A stretch of 64,000 bases of DNA from contig NW_026570349.1 in assembly GCF_019649055.1 (NCBI RefSeq), positions 62,001 to 126,000 of the forward strand, read 5' to 3'. Below the pieces are notes generated by a model. It worked only from the letters and a program-made list of their open reading frames with translations, searched no databases and was not told the DNA's origin. Below, piece after piece: positions 1 to 13,249 of this stretch. Position numbers and translations under genes: made by a program. Positions within the stretch are counted from its first letter, which is position 1. The number at the start of each line of letters is the position of its first letter. The stretch is from Paramacrobiotus metropolitanus. Its lineage: Eukaryota > Tardigrada > Eutardigrada > Parachela > Macrobiotidae.

Positions 1-1170
1 AGGAACGGGGTTACGGTAAGCCGCTAAAGGTCACATAACGACTTTGTGAGAACAGATGCTTTCGATACAGCACAGTGTGAATTTTTATCATGGAACCTCG
101 CGAGTTCCTGTATATATACAGAGTAGGACATGCAACTGAAATAACGGCGTTTTGCAGGGCACGTTCACCGCCTCCCCGATTCCAAGCCTTCGAAAATGGA
201 ATCTACGATCCCAAACGAATAACGGCCGAAGAGACTCTCTATATTGCCGGGGAAAGATATCATCCGGCAATGTATGCTCTCTCAAAATTTAGCTTTTAAA
301 TGGAGTCTGCAGCAAATCAGTCAGGATTTTACCACTGAACAAGTTAAATATCGTCCCTTGAGCGGTCCTCGTTAGCCGCGTTTATCGCAGAACGGACTAA
401 TACTCTACGCTACACGCCGATAAAAACAATGAGCGTTTTTTTCACAGCAAAAAACTATTGGAGGCGAAAAGACCAAAAATACTGAGGGAAGGGTTGGTTA
501 CATTAACTAGCACGCGACTGGCGGAACTTCACAAACGTGTGGCCATGTATGTAGTGCATTTATGACCTTCAGGGATTCGATTAACTAGTGTGCAAACATT
601 GCAGATCGGGGGGTTTGTTAGAACGCGATCACACCCACTGCTGTGCTCCGGAGCCGGAAGGCGATAACAGTTCCATGGAGTTAGGGTAGGCCTGGTTGCG
701 ATTTATTTTCCTTTAAAAGCACACGCCTATCACTGTACAACCTAACACTCGCTGCTGTCTGTGGCTTTGTATGTCCAGAAAAGAAGATCACCTGCAGCAG
801 CAGTCAACACAAACGAGGACAATTCCCACTCGAACCTCACCGGACTGGAGTGATACTCGAACGATCTGCACGCAGACACCTGCGGCCTTAATTGACGAGC
901 CTGCTGATCGAGAAATGTACGAGCTATGGACATAATATTTTTATTCGAGATCATAGTAGGATCACTTTCAACCAAAAGTATTCTACCATGTAAATTTTAG
1001 ATCGCCGAGGCGCGCTAAAAGATCACATCACGCCGAAGGGACGTACGTATGCATTTACTGCCCGTGCACCGCGGCCGTCGCGATAACGTACTCCGGCACA
1101 TGCACGGAACGAAAGCCCGACCAAAAACCTGTCCCAGCCGCCCACCGGATGCACAGAAGAGCGACGTTCC
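1..1170 (+). pseudogene. Family B copy B0, diverged, 5' end outside window, C-terminal exon frameshifted
   Basis: This is a diverged member of the plus-strand family described at 58543-60150; the function is unknown. Exon 3 ends near 15 (donor GTAAGC). Exon 4 is 158-271 (114 nt) and keeps the pattern FENGIYDPKRITAEE. Exon 5 is 448-546 (99 nt) and exon 6 is 605-685; their lengths match or stay in phase with the intact copies. A Gln/Thr-rich exon 7 lies at about 768-943. The zinc-finger exon is recognisable at about 1050-1170 (CIYC, then in another frame VLRHMHG), but one base is missing between the cysteine pair and the histidine. Exons 4-7 are open, so the gene could still make a shortened product. 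I call it a likely pseudogene because of the frameshift. Confidence 0.5.
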
Positions 1171-1299
1171 TGAGCTAGTCGAACCAAGCTCCCACATTTC
1201 GTAGTTGTTACCGTTAAGGACTGCTTACTTATCGTAAACTGATAGTTCCCTTGAGGATATTACCTGTAGGTCTTTAAGTATGGCTTCCGCTTTTTTATT

Positions 1300-1885
1300 G
1301 TATGCAGCGGCTGTTTTTCCTGCTTCGTTTTAACTGATTATGTAATTGTCGATTGATTTTTAAATTTTGCGTAGCCGCGACGTGCCTGATGTAAACCGTT
1401 GCCAATTCCACGAATCCAGCTACAGTTTTTAGGGGCACAATGTGACAATGGCAAGGGATATCGATAGTCTGGGGTATTTTGTCCTTCGCCTTTGGGTAGC
1501 CCATAACTACAACACCAGAACGACTTAATCAAGAAATCCCGAGCTAACTAATCATGTACAGATATTCCCAACCAGCTATCAGAAGGTTGATTTCGAAAAA
1601 CGAAATTTTTTGAACGCACTTGATAATTGTTAACCATCTTAACGCCTCACCATTTTAGTTTAAAGCTTTCATTAGCTTTTTATAAACCCTTTTATACTTA
1701 TACAGTTCAAGTATTTGTCGCAGTCCAGTCCATTTCCTTCCGGGATAGGGAATCGTTGCCAGCCAGTGAGAATCAATCTTCTTAAAACGTTTCCTCAAGG
1801 CACTGTCAACCGGAGGGCAATGTTGCTCCAGTGCACGCTTGAACCGCTTTGTGCTTTCCCTGTCGTCTTCCGCATCGAAACGCAT
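1300..1885 (-). pseudogene. Decayed family A (F-box/Tudor-like) copy A0, 3' part only
   Basis: The minus-strand reading 1885-1655 ends with CPPVDSALRKRF and IPYPGRKWTGLRQILEL. This matches the end of exon 3 in the intact genes at 6334-8524 (CCPPTDWF, VPYPGKKW) and 3151-5330. A possible donor (GTATAAG) follows. The reading at about 1504-1295 contains VELATVYIRH, which resembles the last-exon pattern TKVATVAVSSY of A1. I find no F-box or Tudor-like exon upstream on the minus strand, so only the 3' half remains. The role of this region is unknown. Confidence 0.4.
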
Positions 1886-3150
1886 AGCCGGAATTCGTGA
1901 TTCTCGCCGAGACTGCAGACTGGAACTGTGTCATTTTGACGTCACTAACAAACAGGGATATTACAGTGCGCCAACAGGAGAATCATGCATTCGTTCTGTT
2001 TCTGTTCGTGTGCTGTCATATGGGCGGTGGTGTAATACCGTGGCCATAGCACTAGCGCTTGATTTAAGAATACTGTAAACATTTTTATCACACGTTTTTT
2101 GCTCGTTTGCAAAGGATGGTTTTTTTGTGAATTTTCATGTATCTGCCCAATTACCAAACAGCATAGTTTGCAAACGCGCGGTATTTAAAAAGTGCCGGGC
2201 TCAGCACTTGTTGTTATGGGCCTACGATGACTTCCCGGCGCACCTTAGGCGCACGGCTGCCAACCACCACAGGGTACCATCCCGGCGAGAATCATCAATA
2301 ACGAACGTTAATGGAAAAGGCTTGTTCCATTGGACATTAACGCTGATAGGGTGATAAACGCGCCATCGAACAATCAATGATGAACTGCCACATGAGTAGA
2401 TGATGGCAAACACTCTTCAGCGGCAGCAGATGGAACAGAATGTTCCCGTAAAAAAATCGTAATAGTCGGTTGGTGACACCCATCATGACAGTTCGGATCG
2501 ATTTCCAGTGGAACCCGACAATTTTTTACGAGTATTACATGAATGTGCACGCTCTTCAGACTAATCAAATCCGCTATGGCGTGTGCAGTGGCATAGGCAC
2601 TGACGACGCGGTGGTCAAAATGCAGCAGCGCCAGTGCCTTGGTACAGGCGGGACAACTGAATGGACGGTTAGTCCCAAGCGAGAACCGCCGAATGGAAGT
2701 CTATCTCTCCATTTTTCCCAAAAAAATTATGAGAAGAGCAGAGCGTAGTATAATGCCGACTTAACTAATTTTTGTATGGAATACGCTCTAGTCTTTTGCA
2801 TGAAGTGGAAAGGTGACAATTGAACACTGGACGGCAATGGCGCACTTTAATGAACCAAACTGGCATCCTGGTCAGACACCCGGTACATGATTGTCATGAT
2901 TAAATGGAACAAAAGCAATAAGTGTTTCTCTTTACTACGACATCAATGCAATCTGAAATTCAAAATAAAGTTCTTTTAGATGCTAAACCAAAAGCTGGAG
3001 CTCGCAAATTTGCAAATCTTACGAAATGATTACAGTAATTGTGATGACCTTGCAACTGGCAACACTATACAGGTTGCCAACCTAGATGTACGTGCGCAGC
3101 TCACTAATTGACCATCAGTTGACTCCAGACACAGTCTGAATAAAGTTGTA
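1886..3150. other. Intergenic, no supported gene
   Basis: A plus-strand open frame at 2470-2748 (92 codons) has no homologue in the window, no matching splice partners and ordinary composition. I treat it as chance. No repeats or RNA genes were recognised. Confidence 0.5.
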
Positions 3151-5330
3151 TTAAACGAATACACGACAGTAATCAAAATACGAACTAACGGCTACCGTTG
3201 CCACTTTTGTAAGATCAGCCACATCCAGCCATCGCAAATCTACATCCGTCCAACTGTATACACTGCCGTCTGCCCGGAAGCCGCTGTACCTGTAAAACTT
3301 TGCAATTAAACCACATGTTTCGCCAAGAATATTTAAAATAAATTTTTTGCAACTTACAACTGAAGCAAATCCCGAATAGGACGCCACTGGTCAGGGTAAT
3401 CCAGGTTATTATTCCACTGCTGGTGAATAGACCGCACATGGGCGTCAGTCTCTGGATCAATAGCAGGGTAGCGCGTTTCCAGTGCTGACAGTAACTTTCT
3501 GACCATGCCGGCATCATCATCGGTGGACTGCAAGAGTAGATATGGGACGGTTGTTGGCATTTCCTGGGCGCCAATACCTGCTGGCCTTCCGCCGTTATAA
3601 CCGGCCCCATCTGCCAGTTTGCTTTGTGTATAAGGATAAAATAATGACGGTACACTGTTGCTGATACAAAGCACTGAATAGTCACGCAGAACCAGCCGAC
3701 GACAAATGGTAACGAGTGCCGCTATATTGTCCCATCTCCATGCCGGGGCGACACGTATCAAACGCCCTGTGATGTCGTACTTTTTCTGCTCAGAGGAGAT
3801 CGTAACTCCGTCATGTGTCCAGCCATTTTTGATCACAAGATGTCCTAATTGAATATTCTTCGCCATCAACAGCGCCACTAATACTTTTGTAATCAACGCC
3901 CAGTTGGAGAAGTAGATGGCGTCGATGAGATGGAGGACGTCCGTATGGACGGTTATAGCCTTATCCAGGCACCAAGCAAACTTGTACACCTTGCCGCAGT
4001 AAAACGTCGCAAATTTTGATAGCTTGAATAAGGAAACATCTAAGGTGACGTGCTTGCGCACCGAGGCGCCGGAGAGAAGCTGCTGCCATAGCATGCAAAC
4101 CCTTCAACATATAATAATGATAATTTTTTAATATACTTCACATCAATCATTGGACCTTATTAAACACGCAAAACGTAGATCCGCATAAGAAACAGTGAAA
4201 TCAAAAGTGAAGAATGCAAAGATTTACTGTAACGCTATGCTTCGCTAATCAAGTTCACTTCCTACCTTGTGCATGTTTCTTGAGTAACCAGGTCCAGATT
4301 GTTGAGCACATGAGCTAGCACAGGATGCGCGACTGCACCGATCCATCCGTTACCCTCAGATTCTAACAAACGCAACCGTAAGTACTTTTACAAGACATGA
4401 ACTGTACCGTAATTACCGATTTGTTAGCGACGCCCCTCACAAGAACGTGTAATTCATATGCTACGATTCATGAATTACGTAATATTAGTTGCACTTACCG
4501 AATATCTCATAATATTTAGGTGCATCCATAATACTGCTTAATAATGGAAGGGATAAGTCATTGTTGGCGCACTGCCCAGCCAAGGCTTGTTCATTCCACT
4601 CTGCACGGCTATCCAAAGTGGCACGGATCTGACCGCAAACAAAACTGAGACAATCTTCCCTGATACTAACAAAGAACCGGAATGCAATCTGCGAATTGCA
4701 GCGATAATGTGTATTGCCTCCAGTCGGCTTCGGCACATCGGCTACAAAACCGGCTTTGATGAAGCATTGCCGAAAAGTAGCTGCATCCAGCTCGCCGACC
4801 ATTTTGGCTTTCTTTAAAGGCACAATGAACTTGCGAAAGTATAGTCCGGTGGTCTGGTGGAGGAGCGGCGGCTCGGTGGAAGCGAAATCGGCAGTGGCGG
4901 CAATCTGCCACAAGTGAACCACCATGCATCGCGGTGCAGAGCCACTGCCATCATCCAGTCTAACATAAAACATGTTTACCGCAGCCATGGCTGTGAGAAG
5001 TCGAGATGAACGAAAAATAAGCGGCCCGTTGTGGGTACTGCGTAACGCCACCTGCACCGTACAACCACCGGCTCGCACATCGTTGTCAATTGAAGGCCGT
5101 AACCTATCTGTCACATGTCTGTGTGCCCGGATATGGCGTGAGTGAATCCAGCCGGCGGAAACCGTCACGCAATCGAAATTACTAATAAACATCATGTCAC
5201 CATCGATGTCCTGTACGTATCCCAGCCACCATTCGCCGTTGTCACGATGGACCAGCACCGTATTCCCGGAGTTGATCTCATGAGGACTGCCTCGTGGAGG
5301 TCGAAAGAAGCCCGATAAGGTGAGGTCCAT
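3151..5330 (-). CDS. Family A gene A1: Tudor/Agenet-like F-box protein, 603 aa, 4 exons
   Basis: Exons on the minus strand are 5330-4499, 4362-4266, 4101-3358 and 3289-3151. All have GT-AG borders and all phases agree, giving 603 residues. The start is the second in-frame Met, MDLTLSGFF, because the paralogue at 13059 starts with the equivalent MDVIPTDFF. Residues about 22-65 (NTVLVHRDNGEWWLGYVQDI) look like a Tudor/Agenet barrel. Exon 2 and the start of exon 3 give an F-box pattern at about 285-320 (HPVLAHVLNNLDLVTQ, then RVCMLW). F-box proteins normally bind Skp1 in SCF ubiquitin ligases; the remaining region would then choose the target. The C-terminal part (WCLDKAITVHTD, KNIQLGHL) is unlike anything I can name. 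All sections recur in A2 and A3. The gene is intact. The F-box call is a motif judgement, not a database match. Confidence 0.72.
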
Positions 5331-6333
5331 GGTAGAAATAGTCTTTACCGAAGTGTGTTTACTTGCACACAAAATTTGATATACTTCAAATTTCTAACAC
5401 AGCAAAATTCCTTTTTCTTCAGGTGCATTTGCTAGCAAAACGTTAGCACTTAGTACAGACATCCTTGTTGGTGGCTGTTAATTTTCCACTAACCACTGCT
5501 TCACTGCACTTCAGTCCACTAAATCTCTACTTCAATACAAGTATACCGCTTCGAAAATTTACTTTCTAGACCTATGGCTATAAGGGCATAGACAAACGTG
5601 ATCATGTGGGTCATATGACAATGTACAGACGAAGCAGAGGGTTCAAAGAGAGCTTAAAAAACCTGTCTTTGAATCTTTAAAAAAGATCCGTAACAGGATT
5701 TTCTCTATGCAATACCACTTGTGTGTATTTTCTGTGGTTGCATGCGAATCCGTTTTTGCATCCGACCGTAAAAAATTACTCGTGTGGCGTGTCCGTTTGA
5801 GCTTCTTTTATAAGCATTTTTATACCCTTAATTCCATCAAAAATGAGCGAAAAGAATACCTGCTCATTAAGTAGTATTCATAATGCTGTAATGTTTGTCG
5901 AAGTATTCATTAAGCTAATTATAACAAGAATTTGGCTTGGTAAGCAGCTGTCAAGTGCCAAGTCCAACATATGCTTCAAAACCTTCATTACGGAAGAGGT
6001 CAGGTTAAACTTGGACGATTTTGCATAGCTGTTATACAAGGCTAACACACCTAGGAAACGAGCATACATGAAACAGACGAAAAGCTATTGCAAAAGCCAA
6101 CTTTTCGTTATCACTTCGCAGACGGATGCAGGTAGTCTTGAACGAGAATCGCCAGGCTGAGATTGCCGAAAGGTAGACTATCAAACACTCGCAGATCTAA
6201 ATCCCGCCAGAATAAAGAACCCCCCGGTTGGCGTATTCCATAACTGCAAAATATTGTGCGTTCATAATTATTATCGTGATTTTGTACACTAAAATTACGT
6301 GAATATACCCATCAGTAAGTTGAGTCGGGCTTA
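5331..6333. other. Intergenic between A1 and A2
   Basis: This is AT-rich spacer. It should hold the A1 promoter (just above 5330 on the minus strand) and the A2 3' UTR. Short open frames at 5843-6069 overlap on both strands and show no family resemblance. No gene is supported. Confidence 0.5.
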
Positions 6334-8524
6334 CTATTCTAGATGCTGCCTGAATACAGCCCATTTCTTTCCCGGATATGGCACAGTACGAATCCAGTCA
6401 GAGTGCAGTCTCCACAGTTGTTCCTTAGTGAACCAATCCGTTGGCGGACAGCAGTCGTCTAGTGTGCGCGTGAAGCGATATGTGCTGTCTTCTATACTCT
6501 CGTCGCCTGCGAAGCGCACATTGGGAATTTCGATGTGCAAACTACTCAAAGTGCTGGCTTGAGCGAAACCCGGCATCCGGTATTTGGCATATTTGGGGAA
6601 CGTGTTCTTATCGAAATGCAAGTCGACGTTCACGACAAACTGTGAGAGGACTAACTGCCGGCAGAATTTCTTCAGGTGTAACGGTAAAATCGGATAATGG
6701 CGTTCGCTGGTTTGGAAATCGAAGAAATCAGTGCCTTCGAATTTTGCACGCGGTGGTCGGTTAACGGTCACTTCCCAATGTTTTAGCAGCAGCACAGGTA
6801 ACTGGGCGTTGTTCATAGTCAGCACAGTGATAGTGATCTGCATCAGTGCAGCCATGCCATCGCTGCTGTTAATGCTTTGGCTTAGCTTTGTCAATGACAA
6901 GACTTGAGCGGCTCGGCTCACAGCATGATTCAGTACGAATCCATAATGATAGCTTGTCGTGGCGCGGTGGAATGGTGATATACTTGTTCGACTAAAGTCG
7001 ATTGTCGCGAATACTGACGAATCGATATCGGACATCAGAATATTCCACAGGGCGCATACGCTGTAATTGCGACCAGATGTCCACACAAACTAATTTTACT
7101 CGTTTACGTAGTGCATTGCTTGGAATTTTATGCTGCTTCCTTTAGAGAAGCAGACCAGAACGTTAATAGTATCAGCATCGTCCACGATAAAAACCGCCTT
7201 TTTTAGATTCGACTCAGGAAACCGGTTTTTGCGCTACCTGTATTGCAATGAATCTCGCACGACAGTACCTCCATAGTTAATATATATGACGGAAACAGAA
7301 TATATAGCTTTAAAATGCAGCTCACTATCTCGTATCTTGTGTAAAAATGACATTCGTACGTTAATTCCTTTTGTTAAATTCAGCAGTTTTCTCGTGTTCT
7401 GGATAAAAAAGTATCAAATTTTTTCATCTTTGCAGTTCACATTAATTTTACGATTCTTACCGTTTTGCTACGGCCTGTGAGTGGACGTCCAAGTAAAGCA
7501 AAGTGTCCTTAACGATTTCGGTTGGAAGATATGTGAAAGGGATTTCTGTGGTATCTGCAAGAAGCTTGATGTGGCAGCCGTAACTCTTGTGTCGAGGTCA
7601 AGAGGATAAATAAGATTACCTGTATACCAGTTTCTATTGCGCACATGCATTACTGTTCCCTATGATAGTAGTCTGTACTCTATACTACCCTGCGCTTCTA
7701 AGTGCTAAGTTGATACCTGCCGTCGGCACAATGCGCGGAAATTCTGGCTTGTCGCAGCGAATACGATGAAGACACTTCGTGACACTGGCTACAACTTTTC
7801 TGGCTGTAACTGGGCTCTTCGAATGGATTTTGCAGCAAGGGCGCGCGAATAGGTAGTATGGCGTCGTATAGTGCGAAATGCCTCCGATTACAATAAGGAA
7901 TACCATCTCATTCTCCTTATTTTGCACAAAGATTCGATCCAAGAACTTAAACGAAACGTAAGGATCCTTTGAGCGCGGGTAAGCCGCCTTCAGTTCCGCG
8001 GCAATATCAAACCCATCAATCCCTCCAGTAACTTCCGACTCTTGTAGATTTATCACAACCTTCTCGATATCCAGCTTCTCAGCTCGCTCCATCGCCGACC
8101 TTTCATTCGGTGAGGAAGTGGTTTGCCAGCGGTGCACGAGATGCAGTAAGGTTGATTCGGAATCCACTGGCTGCCGAGTGAGACGGCACAGGAACAAGTC
8201 ACAGTGGTACCAGACCACTAGCGCCGGACGGAAAATATACGGTCCAGTTGGCTCGTTTCTCACAGCCACAAGTATTTCCTTATCGATAGGATAATATACT
8301 TGAAAGAGGTTGTAAAACCACACACGCTCTGCCGGGAACCACCATGGCGGAAGGGTGGGGCAGTCAAAGTCCACGAAAAGGTTGTCACCATCGACATCTT
8401 GAAGGAATCCCAGGCAGTACTCGTTGTCAGTGACATCAACAATCACGGAATTTTTCACATCCAACTGCCCCTGGCGTCGGCTTTTACCGCGCGCAAAGTA
8501 TTCGCTTATTATGGCCATGGGCAT
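6334..8524 (-). CDS. Family A gene A2: diverged Tudor/Agenet-like F-box protein, 542 aa, 3 exons
   Basis: Exons are 8524-7717, 7554-7461 and 7060-6334. Donors are GTATCA and GTAAGA, acceptors are TTGCAG and TTACAG, and the phases join without a stop (542 residues). The Tudor-like section reads NSVIVDVTDNEYCLGFLQDV. The short middle exon gives a good F-box (LPTEIVKDTLLYLDV), completed by VCALWNILMSD in exon 3. The gene is a diverged paralogue of A1. It stops after FRQHLE, where A1 and A3 splice to one more exon (YSGFRADG), so the last about 45 residues are absent. A GTAAGC lies just after the stop and may be the fossil donor. A Met two codons downstream of the first would serve equally well as start. 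A role as a substrate adaptor in a ubiquitin ligase is inferred only from the F-box. Confidence 0.68.
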
Positions 8525-9703
8525 TCAGGGACTATGGAACTGACTATCAACATGGCGATGGGATCGGAGGATGTTAACTATCACCAAAGGACGATGGAAA
8601 TTTTCAGGTCTCTTAAAGCGGCACTCGTATACGATTATTGTACATTTATCAATTATCGCACCCGTCTCGCGAAATTCCTTGTTCATCATTTAAAACGGTT
8701 TTACGATGGAAAAGCGACTGAGTCGAGGCAGGGCATACTGTAATATCGATCTGTGGATTTACGCTGTTACCGAAGAAGCACCACCGGACAATATAGCAAG
8801 CAAAACTAGAGGCGGCGTTTGCGGAAATGCACTTAATGTCCTGTCAAAGGTACTATCATAACATTGTTTGCTTAGAGAGTGTATGCATACAGAAGCATTT
8901 CCGAGCTTGACGATGATGTCGGATACAAAAGCAAAAAATCAATAGTGGACGGAATTTGCCATAACTTGGGGTTTCATGCAATACAGTTTTATGAATATGC
9001 TTGTGTTGTCCCGCTGCGATTATGGTCGTTGTAGCTGCACAATCTGTTGCCTCAAATTCACTCATTTTAAATTCAATCAGCGCACAAATTTTTGCTTAAA
9101 TTGCTTTTGTCGTAACTCGAAAGGTAAGGTTAATTAGCATTGCAGTTGCGGTTTACGATTTCAACTTGTTTGTGCAGTGCTACCCTAGTGGTTCGTTAAC
9201 TTCTGTCTTTTACTGTGATTGTAGCGATTGTCGCTGCTCAATGTTCGTTCGGCTAGTGAATTTGTGTACATGTGTAAGCTGTTTCGTGTAGCGTAGTTTA
9301 TCTTCTTTACGTTGCCACCTTTTTTGTTTTAGCTTGAAGGCGGCAATACTCTGTTGTAAAATAAAGGACAATGAACTTCATTACTTCAACGAAAAAAACG
9401 TTCTTCGGCACGATTAACAAAAGGCAGCGCTTTGAAATTGCCGTAATCTGAATGAAAAATCCACTCTACTCAACAGCGCATATTTTGGATTAAAAACATT
9501 TTCCTTTTCGGAACAACTAGAGCAAGCAATTCATCTCTCGAGAGGAATTAAGGCGAGGTCACTGAAAAATTATATCAAAAGTTAAGGAATAAAAACCTAC
9601 CCGCATTACGTATGGACGGAAAGGACCCATGCAGTTGCTGATTAGTTTGTTAATAGTACATAGCACAGCTGAAACACAGACGTCAAACTCCATGAACCCC
9701 TTA
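8525..9703. other. Intergenic between A2 and A3
   Basis: The overlapping open frame 8300-8743 on the plus strand is mainly an antisense shadow of A2 exon 1. Beyond it I see AT-rich spacer with no repeat, RNA gene or coding pattern. Confidence 0.5.
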
Positions 9704-12700
9704 CTAGACATCAAAACACGAATTGATTGCTACAACTGCCACTTTGGTAAGGTCTGCCACATCCAGCTGTCTCAAATCGACATCACTCCAACTGCGTGCG
9801 CTGCCATCTGGTCGGAAACCGCTGTACCTGAAAAAAAGGACAACTGAACAAACGTCTGCCAGCTGTGCAAAACGTTTCCATGTTTCCAACTTACAGCTGC
9901 AGTACGCGTCGAATACGGCGCCACCTGGGTGGATATTTCAGCTTATCAATCCACCGCTGATGAATACATCGCACGCGGTCGTACACTGCAGCGTCAATCG
10001 GAGAATAACACTTCTCCAACGCAAATAACAACTTCCTGATCATACCGGCATGATCATCAGTGGACTGTAGCGCCAGGTACGGGATGGTTATTGCTGTTTC
10101 CTGGGCGTGTAGTAGGTCCAGTAAGGGTAGCTTTCTCTCGTTAAAACCAGCCTTTTGCGAAGTCTTGGTGCGGAAAGGAAATATGCCTAATATACTTGTG
10201 TTGATATTCGGCAGGGAATAATTGCGCAGAACTAGCAGCCAACAAATGGTGATAAGTGCACTCAGACTGTCACATCGCCATACCGGAGGTGGTGGAGGTG
10301 CTCCATACCGATGGTAACGGCCGAGGGATTGCGTTACCTCGTCAAGTGTGCCACCGTTTTGGATGATAAGATGTCCCAGCTGAATATTCTTCACCGTCAG
10401 CAGCGCCACAAATGTTTTCGTAATCAGGGCCAAGTCGGAGAAGTTAGCGGCATCAATTAGAGTGAGGCTGGTCATTTGGGCAGTTATAGCCTTATCAAGA
10501 CACCACGTGAACTTGTACATGTTGTCGTAGTAAAACCTAGTCATTCCTCTGAGCTTGAACGTAGAAATATCGAGGGAAATATGTCTGTTCAAAAACCGAT
10601 CGGAAAAAAGTTCACGCCATAAGGCGCAAACCCTAAAAACCCACAATTTTAAGTTGTCCTTGTTTAAATCATTATATAGATTGTCACAGCTCCATGCCGG
10701 GGCCTTGCGAACAAAATGTCCGTTCATGTCGTACTCTTCCCTGCCAGAGTAGATCCTAATCCCGTCCTGTGTCCAGCCATTTTTGACGGCGAGATGTCCC
10801 AGTTGAATATTCTTCGCCATCAGCAGCGCCACGAGCACTTTTGTAATCAGGGACCAGTCGGACAAGTGGATGGTGTCGATCAGAGTGAGGCTGTCGGTAT
10901 GGACGGTTACAGCCTTATCCAGACACCAAATGAACTTGTACACGCGGTGGCAGTCGAACATTGTACGGTCTGTCAGCTGGAATGTCGAAATATCCACGGT
11001 CACATGCCTGCCCACCGCGCGGTCGGATAACAGCTGCCACCATAATGCGCACACCCTTCAAACACACAGAAATAAGTTGTTATCATTAACAGGGTCAGGA
11101 ACTCACTTTAGCTGTAAGGACTGGGAACTGACTGCACAACGGTCGACTACGTCATCACTCTCGCATACAGAAGGCATTACTGCGCTATTACTTACCATGG
11201 TTCCACAGATTTCATGGTCAAGTTAAAAGATATTCTCAAATTTCTCATCAAAAGCTTTCTGATATCATAACAGATCATATTGACAATTCTTAACTCATAT
11301 TCGGGAGGCTATAAATGGAAGAGAAAAGAGTTCTGATACGAAAACAAAAGTATCTGTTAGTCTGTTACCATGACAGCCGCCCTCCCCTATACGCGAGAGT
11401 GATAACGTCGAATGGTAGCGTACCAGTCCCTTTCACGCTGTAGCAGGTAGGTACTTGCCAGTTGCCATTAATTAATTGGTAATACGATTGGTAATACGGC
11501 CGTATTACCAATCGCACGGTTGTTGTAAGTAATTGTGTAAAATTCAAATAAGAAAAGGGGAACGCTGATACAATGATCAGTTACCAAATTAGAAAGGTGC
11601 ACTTTGTTACCTTCTGGATTTTGCTTGAGTGTGCAAGTCCAAACTGTTGAGCACGCAGGCCAAAACCGGGTGTGCGACATTACCGATCCATCCATCATCA
11701 TTCAACTCTGGCATACAAAACCGTAAAATTAAATACGGTACATTCAAGCGCATTCGACAAATTCCAAACCGCGGCAAGGGGGAATTTTTAAAAAGGTTAA
11801 CTGAAGCTATTGAAACAACTGCGGTACACCAAATTACTGTTCACCAGTTCCGAAACAACACAACGTGTTTTATGAATTACTGATACGCCGATTTTGCATT
11901 ACTGTACTATGTATCTGTTAAGCGGTTATGGATCAGCTGAATGGAGGACATTCTCCTGCCTATTTACTGCGTCGTAATCCCTTTCAGCAGCCAGGAAATG
12001 CGTAAATACCTAGATGTTCAAGAAAATCGGAAAAAGGGTGGGCATCCACCGATTTTGCAATTTGCACCGGCGAAGAGCTTCAAACCATTTATCACATATG
12101 CATCAAGCTTTACACTGCTGAAACCCAAATGTATAAGCACAACGAGAGTAGGCCGTACGTAGTACGCAACAAAGATCGTTGGCCTGCTAGAGTCTACGGT
12201 TCCGTCTTACATAGTACTCTGTACACATTGCACTGACCGAATATTCTTGGTTTAGGAACTGCCAAAACATTGAGCAGTACTTTCGGACATGGATCAGAGA
12301 TGGCGCACGCTTCGATCAAGGCATTTTCCACCTCGTCATTCAGTTCGGCTCGACTGTCGCAGCAAACAAAGCGGAGACAGTCTCCCCTGACACCCACGAA
12401 GAATCGGTTTGCAATCGGCGCACAGCCTGGATTGTTGTATGTAGTGGACCCTGTCGGCTCCGGTACTTTTGCAACTGACATCTGACCGACTTTTATGAGA
12501 AACTTGCGAATGGCAGACACATCTAGGCTGTCAACCATCTGAGCATTTCTCAACGGCACGCTGAACTTGAAAAAAGGCAATTCGGGGTTTGGTTGGGAGG
12601 CGGTGGTTCATGGGAAACGCAGTCGGCATAATATGCAATCTGCCATAAGTGGACTACAAACCAGTGTGGCGAAATACCTTCATCCAGTCGAATAAGGAAG

Positions 12701-13059
12701 GCGTTCACCGCAGCTGTTGGCGCGAGGAGCTGAGCCGGGCGAAAAATATGTGGTCCGTTGATTTTACTGCGCAACGCCACCTGTACCGCGCAGCTGCGGA
12801 GAAATCGCACCTTAAGGTCGAACAAATGTCGCATCTTTTCGTGCAAATGCCAGTGTGCCTGAATGTGGCGTGAGTGGATCCAGCCGGCGGAAACCGTCTC
12901 GCAAGCAAAATCAATGAACATCAAGTCGCCATCAATATCCTGCACGAATCCCAGCCACCATTCGCTATTCTCGCGCTGGACCAACACCGTATTCCCTAAA
13001 TTTATCTCATGAGGACTGTCTCGTGGACCCCGAAAGAAATCGGTTGGAATAACGTCCAT
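9704..13059 (-). CDS. Family A gene A3: Tudor/Agenet-like F-box protein with duplicated exon 3 and a frameshift in exon 1
   Basis: Exons are 13059-12238, 11707-11611, 11055-9895 and 9827-9704, matching A1 exon for exon. Tudor-like NTVLVQRENSEWWLGFVQDI and F-box HPVLACVLNSLDLHTQ plus RVCALW are present. Exon 1 is one base short at about 12565-12580, next to a run of six T on the coding strand. Relative to A1 this moves the frame, so either the gene is broken or the assembly lost a base. Exon 3 is 387 codons against 248 in A1 because its front half is present twice (RVCALW recurs at 11055 and 10632). The second copy keeps its own splice acceptor (TTTTTAG before 10632), and the two acceptors are 423 nt apart, in phase. 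The last exon ends AINSCFDV. The general role is as for A1. Confidence 0.6.
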
Positions 13060-13249
13060 GATGATAATATGTTCTGCTCGACAACCGTTAACAAAACATC
13101 TAACCGTATTTCACATGCAGTTGAAAGTGATCAAATGATTTCGATGAACGCAACTAAAATTCCTCATGGCTCAACTGCAACTGGCCAGCACAAAAACCCG
13201 CAATTTTGGCGATGCAGATATTCGAAAAATGATTGCTGCTGTCCATCAG

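Noticed and set aside
2470-2748. 92-codon plus-strand frame as a gene
   Set aside because: No homologue, no splice context and ordinary composition.
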